Both the position numbers and the translations under genes were made by a program. The notes under the pieces were generated by a model. That model searched no databases, was not told where the DNA came from, and saw only the letters and a list, made by a program, of their open reading frames with translations. Source: Bacteriovoracales bacterium (GTDB lineage: Bacteria; Bdellovibrionota; Bacteriovoracia; Bacteriovoracales; Bacteriovoracaceae). From it: a stretch of DNA of 63,915 nucleotides. The DNA is taken from positions 1-63,915 of the forward strand of contig JAOMEV010000011.1 in assembly GCA_028346125.1 (NCBI GenBank). The letters are read 5' to 3'. Shown piece by piece: positions 7,584-15,987 of this stretch (position 1 is its first letter; every line of letters begins with the position of its first letter).

Positions 7584-9250
7584 AAGGCCATTGAAGGTGA
7601 TTTGGGGATTGAGTCAATAAGCTTTTTTGTATAATCCATTTGAGGCGATTTATAAATTTCTGTTGGAGTCGCCCTTTCCACAATTTGTCCCTCTTTCATG
7701 ACGATGATTTCGTCTGAAAAGTATTTGACCACATTTAAGTCATGGGAAATGAAGATGTAGGTGAGGTCAAACTCCTCTTGAAGGTCTTGGAGAAGGTTTA
7801 AGACCTGGGCCTGAATCGAGACATCTAAGGCACTAACTGATTCGTCACAAATAATAAATTCTGGTTTAAGAGTGAGAGTTCTCGCGATAGAGATCCTCTG
7901 TCTTTGTCCCCCTGAAAATTCATGCGGGTAGCGGTTATAATGGTCTGGTGAGAGACCGACCTTTTCAAGAAGTTCTTGTGCCTTCTGTTTTTTATTTGGA
8001 ATCTTGTGGATAATCATGGGAGCAGTCACAATTTCTCCCACCGTTTTTCTGGGATTTAAAGAGGAATAAGGATCCTGAAAAATAATTTGGATCTTTTTCC
8101 TCATTTCTCTCATTTCTTTTTTGTTTAACAAAGAGAGGTTTTGGCCTCTGTAGAGGACTTCACCTTCTGTTGGTTGGGTAAGGTGAAGAATTGTTCTCCC
8201 TAAAGTGGTTTTTCCCGACCCACTTTCACCAACAAGACCTAAAGTCATTCCTTTGCGAAGGTTAAAGCTCACGTTATTGACCGCTGTAAAATGGCCTTTT
8301 GTTCTTCCAAAAAAACCACTTTGAATGGGAAACTTTTTTGTGCAATTTTTTACTTCGAGAATGACTGGATTTTTTTTATCGTCGAATTTTCTTTCAGTTT
8401 TTATTTCAAGTTTTTCCGGAGGTAGGGAATCCTTGGAAAAGTCTTTGACCGTGAGGAGACGTTTGGGGTTGTCTCCAAGAGAGGGACGACAGGCCAAGAG
8501 TCCTTTTGTGTAAGGATCTTGTGGCCTTGTAAAAATATCAGCTGCTTTTCCCTGTTCAACAATAACCCCTTTTTTCATAACGGCAACATAATGGGCGAGT
8601 TCGGCCACTACTGCGAGGTCATGACTGATAAAAAGAAGACCCATTTTGTGGTTTTTTTGAAGTGTAACGAGGAGTTCTAGGACTTGTTTTTGTATTGTGA
8701 CATCAAGAGCTGTTGTTGGTTCGTCACAAATCATTAAGTCTGGTTCACATGCCATGGCGATGGCGATCATGACTCTTTGTCTTTGGCCCCCTGAGAGTTG
8801 GTGAGGGTAATCGTTTATTTTTCTTTCAGAGTCAGGGATTCCGACTTCTTCCAATAAATCGAGGGCCTTTTGTCTGGCCTCTTTTTTTGAAAGCTTTTGA
8901 TGGAGAATTATGGTTTCAATAATTTGGTCACCAATTTTAAAAACTGGATTAAGACTCGTCATGGGTTCTTGAAAGATCATGGTGATCTTTTTTCCTCTGA
9001 TTTTTGTGAGCTCTTTTTGAGAAAGTTCCAGAAGGTTTTGTCCTTTATAAAGGATTTCTCCTTGAGTGACCTTTGCTTGAGGTTCAGGAAGAAGGCCCAT
9101 CACTGCTAAAGAAGTGACACTTTTTCCTGATCCTGATTCACCAACTAGTCCTAGTGTTTCTCCTTCAGGAATCGTGAGGTTTATATTTTTCACTGCATTG
9201 ATATGTTTAAAATTAACGCAGAGGTTTTTAATTTCAATAACGCTTTTCAT
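7580..9250 (-). CDS. Fused oligopeptide/dipeptide ABC transporter ATPase (DppDF/YejF type)
   Basis: Two complete ABC ATPase domains sit in one chain. The first has Walker A GESGSGKS (residues ~37-44), signature LSGGQRQR and Walker B DLMICDEPTTALD. The second has GESGSGKT, FSGGQRQR and a matching Walker B. Each is followed by the oligopeptide-type C-terminal extension (QDPYTKGLLACRPSLG). I chose the ATG of MKSVIEIKN, with AGGA nearby, rather than a 35-residue upstream extension of low-quality sequence. The length of ~556 residues fits YejF-like fusions. The family energises uptake of oligopeptides or microcins through a separate permease pair and binding protein. None of these is encoded next to it, so its partners must be elsewhere. 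Confidence 0.9.
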   Translation of the reverse strand: MKSVIEIKNLCVNFKHINAVKNINLTIPEGETLGLVGESGSGKSVTSLAVMGLLPEPQAKVTQGEILYKGQNLLELSQKELTKIRGKKITMIFQEPMTSLNPVFKIGDQIIETIILHQKLSKKEARQKALDLLEEVGIPDSERKINDYPHQLSGGQRQRVMIAIAMACEPDLMICDEPTTALDVTIQKQVLELLVTLQKNHKMGLLFISHDLAVVAELAHYVAVMKKGVIVEQGKAADIFTRPQDPYTKGLLACRPSLGDNPKRLLTVKDFSKDSLPPEKLEIKTERKFDDKKNPVILEVKNCTKKFPIQSGFFGRTKGHFTAVNNVSFNLRKGMTLGLVGESGSGKTTLGRTILHLTQPTEGEVLYRGQNLSLLNKKEMREMRKKIQIIFQDPYSSLNPRKTVGEIVTAPMIIHKIPNKKQKAQELLEKVGLSPDHYNRYPHEFSGGQRQRISIARTLTLKPEFIICDESVSALDVSIQAQVLNLLQDLQEEFDLTYIFISHDLNVVKYFSDEIIVMKEGQIVERATPTEIYKSPQMDYTKKLIDSIPKSPSMAF

Positions 9251-9289
9251 AAAATTTGTCCTGACAAGTCTGTTTCTTATAGCATACTT

Positions 9290-9312
9290 GAACAGGCCCA
9301 TTAGAACAGGCC
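9290..9312. repeat. Short direct repeat GAACAGGCC in a divergent intergenic region
   Basis: The 9-mer GAACAGGCC occurs twice with a 14-base period between the divergent ABC ATPase and DUF6607 genes. The position is suitable for a regulator site for either gene. Nothing else supports a function. Confidence 0.3.
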
Positions 9313-9409
9313 TTTGAGTTTGTATTATTAAAGAAAAGTTTTGTAGATAAAACATTTCTATAGTGTTAAAACCTAGCTTTAATTTTACGAATCTTTACTG
9401 GGGGAATAA

Positions 9410-10333
9410 ATGACTTTTCAAGCGAAAAAACTAATTTTTGTTTTTATTGGCTTCATTTTTCTAAATAGTGCTTTTGCTCAAAATTATAGCAAAGACGTAG
9501 AATCAATTAAAAAAATGACTGGTTGCTATAAAGTGACTTTTCAAAATGCGGAAACATTTTCTCTTGATAAAGATTACGAATATCACGATCGTTTTAAATC
9601 CGGGCCAGCATTGGAGTGGATTTTTGTTGATTCAGAGAAGGAAGGAATGGTTTCCCTACAGCACATCCTTATTGCTGGTCCGCACATGATTAAACATTGG
9701 CGTCAGGAATGGGTCTATGAAGAGACTTCTCTCTATCATTATGAAGGGGATAAAGTTTGGACACCTAGAGAGCTTTCTGCTGAAGAAACTCAAGGTATGT
9801 GGACACAAAAAGTTTACCAGGTTGATGATAGCCCAAGATATGAATGTTCAGCACCTTGGATTCGATACAACGACAAAAACTATTGGGAATGTAGCGCGAA
9901 TGCTCCTCTTCCAAGAAGAGAGTTTTCCAAAAGAAGTGACTACAATATTATGAAAAGAACTAATAGGCATGAAATTGTGGCCAATGGACATATTCATGAC
10001 CAAGACAATATTAAAGTTGTAAAAAATGGTGCTCTTGTGAAACCCCTTGTCATGGAAAAGGGACTTAATACTTATGACGCAGTTCCAAGCCATCTTTGTC
10101 AAAAGGCGGTAGACTGGTGGAAAGACCACAAAGGTTTTTGGTTCAACGCAAGAAATGTTTGGGATGAAGTTTATGGTAAAAGAGAGACTATGAAATTTCA
10201 TAACAAGGTTGAGGGTCAAACTCTTTGGCAAGGCCTTTTTGCTTTAGATAAAGCTTATGGTGGAAAACCAGAAGCAACTTCGGCCCAGGTCAGATCAAAA
10301 ATTAAATCAACTATCGAAAAATATCTTTATTAA
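9410..10333 (+). CDS. Secreted DUF6607-family protein
   Basis: A signal peptide (ending NSAFAQ) is followed by the opening typical of DUF6607 proteins: a TGCYKVTFQNAETFSLDKD stretch, a YHDRFKSG motif, and then repeated Trp/Tyr-rich strands. The length of 307 residues matches the family as I recall it. The family is periplasmic or exported, widespread in Gram-negative bacteria, and has no established function. GGGGGAATAA gives a clear ribosome site. An intrinsic terminator follows directly, so the gene may be mostly monocistronic. Confidence 0.75.
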   Translation: MTFQAKKLIFVFIGFIFLNSAFAQNYSKDVESIKKMTGCYKVTFQNAETFSLDKDYEYHDRFKSGPALEWIFVDSEKEGMVSLQHILIAGPHMIKHWRQEWVYEETSLYHYEGDKVWTPRELSAEETQGMWTQKVYQVDDSPRYECSAPWIRYNDKNYWECSANAPLPRREFSKRSDYNIMKRTNRHEIVANGHIHDQDNIKVVKNGALVKPLVMEKGLNTYDAVPSHLCQKAVDWWKDHKGFWFNARNVWDEVYGKRETMKFHNKVEGQTLWQGLFALDKAYGGKPEATSAQVRSKIKSTIEKYLY

Positions 10334-10339
10334 AACTCG

Positions 10340-10361
10340 AAGGGCCTTTTTAGGCCCTTTT
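10340..10361 (+). terminator. Intrinsic terminator, or attenuator before the S4 gene
   Basis: A perfect 8-bp stem (AAGGGCCT / AGGCCCTT) with a TTTT loop is followed by TT. It begins six bases after the stop of the DUF6607 gene. The next start codon is only 12 bases beyond it, so the S4 gene must rely on read-through or on a promoter inside the upstream gene. Confidence 0.7.
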
Positions 10362-10372
10362 CAGGAAACCCC

Positions 10373-10585
10373 GTGAAAGAATTCCAGCTCAAAGGAAAAG
10401 ATTTTATACCTCTTTGTGATCTTTTAAAGACGACAGGTCTTTGCCAAACAGGCGGCCATGCTAAAATTGTTATTGCTGATGGTTTGGTAAAAGTTGATGG
10501 AGAGGTTGAGCTAAGAAAAAGATGTAAAATGAAAAAAGGTCAAACAGTTGAGTTTGAAGGCCAAAAAATAGCAATCATAGATTAA
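10373..10585 (+). CDS. S4-domain RNA-binding protein (YbcJ/RlbA-like)
   Basis: A 70-residue protein is made of a single S4 fold: DLLKTTGLCQTGGHAKIVI, then the conserved GLVKVDGEVELRKRCKMKKGQTV segment. This is the size and pattern of the YbcJ family of small RNA-binding proteins, which are thought to act on ribosomal or other structured RNA. Translation starts at GTG with AGGAA four to five bases ahead. The stop overlaps the end of the convergent hydrolase gene by 11 bases. Confidence 0.85.
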   Translation: MKEFQLKGKDFIPLCDLLKTTGLCQTGGHAKIVIADGLVKVDGEVELRKRCKMKKGQTVEFEGQKIAIID

Positions 10586-11321
10586 AATTTTGAAGTCTTT
10601 GAATGACCCAACGAGGGTCATCTAACCAAAGCTCATGACCGGCATCCAAATGATACTCAATGGTCGCTCCATAATGGGTGGCCAAATCTTCCGAGCATTT
10701 GACATCAACCATTCGGTCTCTTTTCGAAGCAAGAAGTAAAAGAGGTGTTTGTATGGAATCAGGTGCCCTAAACAACATACCGGCAAGGAGCTGTTTGAAA
10801 AAGTTGGTCCTTTCTGGAGGATACTCTTCTGAGTAATGGGCCCAATCATCGACAGTTTTTTCATCAACGTATCTATTAGAGACAAGTCGAAAAACGTTTC
10901 TTTCTATTTCTCTTCTTGTTTTTAAGGACAATGTCCCTGCCATACTTGTAAAACCTTCCAGCGTTAAGCGTTCTAAAGGCCCTGAGAGATTTCCCGCACT
11001 TGAATTCATGACACAACCAAGGTCAAAATCACTAGGGTAGCGATTGAGCCAATCCAAAGTAATCATTCCGCCAAGAGAAACAGAACAGATTATAGATTGT
11101 TCTCCGGGCGATTGAATTTCAAGGAATTCACTTCTTAAGTTATCAACGTAATCGCCTATTTTGGATGGACTCTCTTCATCAATTTTGGACCCGAATCCGG
11201 GGAGCTCTAAACAGTGAACAGAGGCGCACTCTTTTTCCAAAAGGCCTTTAAATTTGCCCCATTGTCTTAATTCTCGTCCAAGACCTCTTATTAAAAAGCA
11301 ATTCACATTTTTTAAGTCCAT
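10575..11321 (-). CDS. Alpha/beta hydrolase
   Basis: This 248-residue cytoplasmic hydrolase has an oxyanion region RGLGRELRQW near the start. The nucleophile elbow is SVSLGG with Ser82, a first-position variant of G-x-S-x-G. An Asp lies in ASKRDRMVD and the catalytic His in DAGHELWL. Overall it resembles the BioH/MhpC-like esterase group. It is the third gene of a three-gene operon behind a methyltransferase and a secreted metalloprotease, with AAGGATTCTT before its ATG. The substrate is unknown. A BioC/BioH pairing was considered, but the methyltransferase does not look like BioC. Confidence 0.8.
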   Translation of the reverse strand: MDLKNVNCFLIRGLGRELRQWGKFKGLLEKECASVHCLELPGFGSKIDEESPSKIGDYVDNLRSEFLEIQSPGEQSIICSVSLGGMITLDWLNRYPSDFDLGCVMNSSAGNLSGPLERLTLEGFTSMAGTLSLKTRREIERNVFRLVSNRYVDEKTVDDWAHYSEEYPPERTNFFKQLLAGMLFRAPDSIQTPLLLLASKRDRMVDVKCSEDLATHYGATIEYHLDAGHELWLDDPRWVIQRLQNFNL

Positions 11322-11332
11322 AAGAATCCTTT

Positions 11333-12175
11333 TTAAAAATTAATTTGTTTTCTGGGTCTCTTAATCCATTCTTTCCACTGGCCTTCAAGAGACCTAAGTC
11401 CGCCAGGGTAATTTTTTTGAAAAAATTTGTGATAGGAGGCCCTTTGTCTTGGAGATGTTTTTAAATACTTAATAACTTTTTTCAAAATGTCAGGTGATGT
11501 GTCTTTTAAAAAGTACACAAGTGAGTAGGACTGTGGATAAGAGACTTTTGGAGTTTTTTTCCATTCTTTATTTGAAAGGCGAAAAAAGCGATCAAGGGAG
11601 TAAAGGTCTCTACTATTTTTTAAGATGTTTTCAAAACGGGGATGCCCCTCAACAAAGACACCAGTTTTTCCTGGCCTCCATTTGAGATTGGACATAAAAA
11701 CAGCAAGTCCTTCATTAAAGATAATCGCCCTCCCCAAGATTTCCTTGTTAAAAATAAAGTGGGTTCCTTCATGGAGAAGAGTTTTCAAAGTACGCTTCCA
11801 AGGAGTATTTCTACTTTTGAACATAAAGATCCGGTCAAATTTGGGAGAATAAAAGGGTGCTCCACCACTTTTTTTTCTCATGGCCCTAAGACATCTCTGA
11901 AAGACCCTTTTTTTTCCAAAAACTCGAATTCTCATGGGAGCACTTATTTTTTTGTAGGAAAATTCCTTTTGAAAAATTTGGTAGATTTGGGCCATGAGTT
12001 CTTGAAATTCTTTTTTTTGATGGGGTTGAAATAGCTTCATCCTTTCTTCCCATTGAAAGGTAAGGCCTTTTTCAGTGGACTTTACGGAACGTTCTTCAGG
12101 AACTAAACAGGCCTTTGAAATTTCCTGGGCATTTATATCATTAATAAAAAGGAAAATAAGTAAAAACCGGATCAT
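11333..12175 (-). CDS. Secreted gluzincin-type metalloprotease (DUF1570-like)
   Basis: A short signal peptide (ending DINAQ) leads a 280-residue chain. It carries a zinc site of the gluzincin pattern: HEGTH at residues 135-139 and the downstream glutamate in FNEGLA at 155. The spacing of sixteen residues and the G-T-H ending match peptidase-MA/DUF1570-like proteins rather than metzincins. C-terminal helices follow, with basic residues (KEWIKRPRKQ). It probably acts in the periplasm or is exported, and the substrate cannot be told. It lies four bases after the methyltransferase stop and eleven bases before the hydrolase, so the three are one operon. Confidence 0.75.
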   Translation of the reverse strand: MIRFLLIFLFINDINAQEISKACLVPEERSVKSTEKGLTFQWEERMKLFQPHQKKEFQELMAQIYQIFQKEFSYKKISAPMRIRVFGKKRVFQRCLRAMRKKSGGAPFYSPKFDRIFMFKSRNTPWKRTLKTLLHEGTHFIFNKEILGRAIIFNEGLAVFMSNLKWRPGKTGVFVEGHPRFENILKNSRDLYSLDRFFRLSNKEWKKTPKVSYPQSYSLVYFLKDTSPDILKKVIKYLKTSPRQRASYHKFFQKNYPGGLRSLEGQWKEWIKRPRKQINF

Positions 12176-12179
12176 TTTA

Positions 12180-12803
12180 TTATTCCTTTAATGAGAGTCC
12201 CCAATAATTATAGGATATAAGTGTAAGGCCGGGAATATGACCTTGGTCTAACTCTTTTGTTTTCAGGCCGCTCTTTTCAATAATCAGAGGGATATTTCTG
12301 TTAAGATTACATCCACCACCAATTGCATTTTGGAGGGGATTAAGTCGGTTTTGCCACTTTTGAACGGAAGCTTCAGGTGCAAGTCCATGTTCAGAAAAAA
12401 TAAAGGCCCCACCATTTTTAAGGACCCTTTTGATTTCTAGGAGGGCCTTATCAGGATCTGGAATTGTACAAAGAGTATAAGTACAAACAACTGAATCAAA
12501 AGATTCATTTTCTAAAGGGTTTTCTTCAGCTGATGAATCCAAAATTTTTAAGTTTATATCAAGTTGACTTGCCTTTTTTTGAGACATTTCTATCAGTTTG
12601 GGATGAGGTTCAAGGGCATAGATCTCTTCTACTTTTGAATAGTCATAAAAATCAAGGTTATGGCCAGAACCTATACCAATTTCTAAAACCCGACCATAGG
12701 CCTTTGGTACTACTTTTTCCCGCTGCTTTTTGATTATCTTGTCATCCATGAAAAAATTAATGATATGAGGGCATAAATGTTTATCGTAGAGTTCTTTAAA
12801 CAT
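12180..12803 (-). CDS. Class I SAM-dependent methyltransferase (METTL7-like)
   Basis: This is a 207-residue Rossmann methyltransferase. Motif I is VLEIGIGSGHNLDF, the acidic strand-2 end is ALEPHPK, a DSVVCTYTLCTIPDP segment follows, and motif post-III is FIFSEHGLAP. The C-terminal part (QNRLNPLQNAIGGGCNLNR) is the signature of the METTL7/thiol-methyltransferase-like group. It is distinct from BioC and from UbiE. The substrate may be a thiol or a small hydrophobic compound, by family analogy only. It is the first gene of the three-gene operon, and its start is 97 bases from the divergent acyl-CoA dehydrogenase gene. Confidence 0.8.
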   Translation of the reverse strand: MFKELYDKHLCPHIINFFMDDKIIKKQREKVVPKAYGRVLEIGIGSGHNLDFYDYSKVEEIYALEPHPKLIEMSQKKASQLDINLKILDSSAEENPLENESFDSVVCTYTLCTIPDPDKALLEIKRVLKNGGAFIFSEHGLAPEASVQKWQNRLNPLQNAIGGGCNLNRNIPLIIEKSGLKTKELDQGHIPGLTLISYNYWGLSLKE

Positions 12804-12900
12804 GGCCTAAAATCCCGGAAGAGTAGAAAATTTATTTTTTCTTATATAAGTCGTAACTTTTTTCGATAAGATATTCAAGAAAGAGAAACAGTGAGGATTT

Positions 12901-14826
12901 ATGAGCGGGCCAGATCTTAAACATCTTAGTGAAAAAGAAGCAGAATCTTTAGAAGTCGCCGAAGATAGTCGGGAACTAAAATGGAAATCGAAGTCTTTTA
13001 TGGCCTCGTTTTTTATGGGAGATTTTGATATTGGGCTTTCGTACCCTTTTCCTGAGCAGGATGAAGAAGACAAAAAAATTGGTGATGTAATATGCAAAGT
13101 CGTTGAAGATTTTTGTCAGGAACATCTTGATGGTGCCCAAATTGAACGTGAAGGGGCGATTCCTGCAAAAATTTTTAAAGGCTTCGCTGAATTAGGACTT
13201 TTTGGGATAAAAATCCAAAAGGAATATGGAGGCCTGGGGCTTTCACAAACAAACTATATAAGAATTCTTTCGACTGTTGGATATTTTTGCAATTCCACTC
13301 AGGCCCTCCTTTCGGCGCACCAGTCGATTGGAGTACCTCAACCAATTAAACTTTTTGGAACAGAAGAGCAAAAAAAGAAATTCCTTCCTTTAGTGGCCAA
13401 AGGTCATATCAGCGCATTTGCTCTTACGGAGCCCAATGCTGGCTCGGATCCTGCCAGTATGACAACTGAGGCAAAACTTAGTGAAGATGGTAAAAATTGG
13501 ATTATTAATGGAGTCAAACTTTGGTGCACGAATGGGGTTATCGCTGACCTCATTGTTGTTATGGCAAGAACGCCAGACAAAATTGTTAAAGGAAAAGCAA
13601 GAAAACAAATTTCAGCTTTTGTTGTCGATGCCCGTAGTGAAGGAATCAAAATCCTTCATCAATGTCGTTTTATGGGGCTTAAAGGTCTTGAAAATGCTCT
13701 TATTAAATTTACAAATGTCGTTGTTCCTGCAGAAAATTTAATCGGAGCTGAAGGAAAGGGCCTCAAAATTGCTTTGACGACCCTCAATGACGGTCGTTTG
13801 GGGATTCCAGGCGTCGCGGCCAAAGGGTCAAAGCTATTGAGTGAATACTGTCAAAGATGGGCCAAAACAAGAGTTCAGTGGGGAAAAGCAATTGGCGAAC
13901 ACGAAGAAGGTGCAGATAAACTCGCTAGGATTGATGCCGGTAGTTTGGCCATGGAAACCATCTCTAACTACGCAAATGCTCTCGCCGATAAGGGGGGAAT
14001 TGATATCAGAATGGAAGCCGCAACGGCCAAGCTTTTCTCTTCTGAGCTAATATGGGACCTTTTAGATACGGCGATTCAGCTAAGAGGTGGAAGAGGATAT
14101 GAAACTGAAGACTCTCTCAAAAAAAGAGGGGAACAGGGAATGCCTATTGAAAGGGCCCTCCGAGATGCTAGGGTCAATAGAATTTTAGAGGGAAGTACTG
14201 AGGTCATGCATCTTTTCTTGGCAAGAGAAGCACTTGATGGCCATTTGAAAATGGCGGGAAGCCTTTTTGATAAAAGGGCAAGTTTCTCTGATAAGTTCTT
14301 AACTCTATTAAAATGTGGTCTTTATTATCCGTTTTGGTATCTAAAACTTCTTTTGCCTTCTTTTAAGTTCTATTTTGGTTTTAAGTCACCTTTAAGTCGT
14401 TATTTAAGGTGGATTAATTCAAGAACATCCAAACTAGCAAGGGCCCTTTTCCACAGAATGGTTTTAATCGGTCCAAAACTTGAGAAAAGGCAACTAACCC
14501 TTACGAGAATTGTAGATATAGGAGTTGAGTTAGTTGTTATGGGGCTTGTCGCTTGTCGAGTTCAGACAGAGTTAGATCGTGGAGAGGACAAAAATTTTAA
14601 AAAAGCAGTGTACTGGTTGAAGAGTGCTCGTTTAAGAGTCGATGAGCTTTTTCGGGAACTCAATAATAATTCTGATAAAGAGGCCAGAGAGCTTAGTCAG
14701 GACCTTCTTAATTCTGTCGCTCCCTTTGAGGAAAATGAGATTCCAGATATTTCTCACCCCAACCGTGAATTTGGAAGTGACCTTTCTTTAGGGAAGCAAA
14801 GCGAGAGGTTAAATAAATTAGGTTAA
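12901..14826 (+). CDS. Acyl-CoA dehydrogenase, long C-terminally extended type
   Basis: This 641-residue flavoenzyme of beta-oxidation contains the FAD/acyl motif ALTEPNAGSDPASM, the flavin-binding LRGGRGYETE segment, and the catalytic glutamate within RILEGSTEVM near residue 430. The extra ~200 residues behind the catalytic core recall the VLCAD/ACAD9 group, in which they mediate dimerisation or membrane contact. The N-terminus is a 50-residue charged leader without a signal peptide. GAGGATTT provides the ribosome site. It likely oxidises long-chain acyl-CoA, which would suit an organism living on lipids of other cells. No other beta-oxidation gene is adjacent. Confidence 0.88.
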   Translation: MSGPDLKHLSEKEAESLEVAEDSRELKWKSKSFMASFFMGDFDIGLSYPFPEQDEEDKKIGDVICKVVEDFCQEHLDGAQIEREGAIPAKIFKGFAELGLFGIKIQKEYGGLGLSQTNYIRILSTVGYFCNSTQALLSAHQSIGVPQPIKLFGTEEQKKKFLPLVAKGHISAFALTEPNAGSDPASMTTEAKLSEDGKNWIINGVKLWCTNGVIADLIVVMARTPDKIVKGKARKQISAFVVDARSEGIKILHQCRFMGLKGLENALIKFTNVVVPAENLIGAEGKGLKIALTTLNDGRLGIPGVAAKGSKLLSEYCQRWAKTRVQWGKAIGEHEEGADKLARIDAGSLAMETISNYANALADKGGIDIRMEAATAKLFSSELIWDLLDTAIQLRGGRGYETEDSLKKRGEQGMPIERALRDARVNRILEGSTEVMHLFLAREALDGHLKMAGSLFDKRASFSDKFLTLLKCGLYYPFWYLKLLLPSFKFYFGFKSPLSRYLRWINSRTSKLARALFHRMVLIGPKLEKRQLTLTRIVDIGVELVVMGLVACRVQTELDRGEDKNFKKAVYWLKSARLRVDELFRELNNNSDKEARELSQDLLNSVAPFEENEIPDISHPNREFGSDLSLGKQSERLNKLG

Positions 14827-14847
14827 TCGGTTAAAGGACAAACTCTT

Positions 14848-15606
14848 ATGAAAAAATATCTTGTGATGGTTTTTTTTATAATTTCTTATGCTCATGCACA
14901 ATTTAATGGGCAGATTTTTTCCTTTTGTAGCGATGAATCGGAATGGCCTCCGTACAACTTTTTCAAAACAAAAAGTAAAGTTCAAGTTAGTGGTTATGAT
15001 GTAGATGTAATGAATAAAGTGGCCAATGAAAATAAATTTAAGGTCGAATATAAGCTCATCCCATGGAAGAGATGTTTAAAAATGGTAAAAAGAGATATCA
15101 TTCAAGGAGTCATTTCAATCTCACATAGTGAAGAAAGGGCAAAGAGTTTTTATTTTTCTAAACCTTATTATTTTTTAACTCCCCATTATTATTTTTCAAA
15201 GAATAAATATCCAAACGGGTTAAATTTGAAGAACCTTAATGAGGTTTCTTCAATTTGTGGAATGACTGGCTATAACTATGGACCGTTTGGGATTCCAAAT
15301 AAAAAAGTGGCAAGGTTATCTTCAAGTTTTGAGTCTTTAACAAAAAGGCTTTTAAAAGGTAAATGTGATATTGCTCTAGGAAGAAAAGAAATACTTCTCA
15401 ATTATAAAAAAAGAACAGGAAAAGATCTTTTTTTTAACAATACAATTCTTTCGGCTCCTGTTCCGAATGTTAAAAAGACCCCTTTCTTTGTGGCATTCTC
15501 AAAAACTAAAAGAGGAAAAAAATTAAAAATAAATTTTGATAAAACGATTGAGAAAATGAAAAAAGCAGGTCAATTAAGCACCTTGCTGGAAAAGTATTTA
15601 AAATAA
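14848..15606 (+). CDS. Periplasmic solute-binding protein (SBP_bac_3 type)
   Basis: A signal peptide (ISYAHAQ) is followed by a two-lobe binding-protein fold of the amino-acid family: EWPPYNFF near the start of the mature chain, SGYDVDVMNKVANEN, WKRCLKMV, and SISHSEERAKSFYFSKPYY. The length of 252 residues is normal. The family binds amino acids or similar ligands, but many members in predatory and environmental deltaproteobacterial relatives are orphans and may serve as sensors. No permease or ATPase gene is next to it. It begins 21 bases after the acyl-CoA dehydrogenase stop, so co-transcription is possible. Confidence 0.85.
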   Translation: MKKYLVMVFFIISYAHAQFNGQIFSFCSDESEWPPYNFFKTKSKVQVSGYDVDVMNKVANENKFKVEYKLIPWKRCLKMVKRDIIQGVISISHSEERAKSFYFSKPYYFLTPHYYFSKNKYPNGLNLKNLNEVSSICGMTGYNYGPFGIPNKKVARLSSSFESLTKRLLKGKCDIALGRKEILLNYKKRTGKDLFFNNTILSAPVPNVKKTPFFVAFSKTKRGKKLKINFDKTIEKMKKAGQLSTLLEKYLK

Positions 15607-15643
15607 ATTCTCTGAAAAAGGTTCATTCTTGTTAATAGAAAGG

Positions 15644-15782
15644 ATGTCAAAATTGAAGCTGTCACTATTCTTTTTTTGCAGGACTTTTGAACTGCCATAA
15701 AAATATAGGCGCTGCAGAAATACCATCAATATTTTCTAATATTATGCGAAAGTTAGAGAGGCTTCTCTTCAGGCGCATTTAA
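15644..15782 (+). pseudogene. Possible small lipoprotein gene broken in a T-run
   Basis: From the ATG at 15644 the frame reads MSKLKLSLFFF and then runs off at a run of seven T (15671-15677). With one T fewer it would continue as AGLLNCHKNIGAAEIPSIF and end at 15782, giving about 45 residues with a textbook lipobox (LLNC). That coincidence suggests a small lipoprotein that carries a one-base insertion, either real decay or a sequencing slip. The ribosome site is poor (AGG adjoining the ATG), and no family is known. The remaining ~135 bases up to 15917 show no gene that I can support. Confidence 0.35.
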
Positions 15783-15917
15783 CCCTTTAAAATCACTTAG
15801 AATATGTCTAAAAGAATTCATGATACGGACTTTTTGCTAATTGGAGTTTGGGAGTATGGTGAAAATGTAGCTTCCTAGACCCTCTTCTGCGCCGAGACTT
15901 TAAGCTTTTTATTTCTG

Positions 15918-15946
15918 TTGAGGAACTTTTTCCATTTCTGTACAAT
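15918..15946 (+). promoter_or_regulatory. Sigma-70-type promoter for the TRAP binding protein
   Basis: TTGAGG and TACAAT are separated by 17 bases. Transcription would start near 15953, about 35 bases before the start codon. The spacing is ideal and the boxes match the consensus at four and five of six positions. Confidence 0.6.
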
Positions 15947-15987
15947 GCTCGATATTTATTAAATTTATATTAGGAATGGTGTCTGTT

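Noticed and set aside
11494-12034. Open plus-strand frames across the metalloprotease gene
   Set aside because: They are the antisense of a gene with clear signal peptide and zinc motifs, and none has a ribosome site or known similarity.
10575-12803. Biotin BioC/BioH pair
   Set aside because: The methyltransferase has the C-terminal signature of the METTL7-like group, and a protease gene lies between the two.
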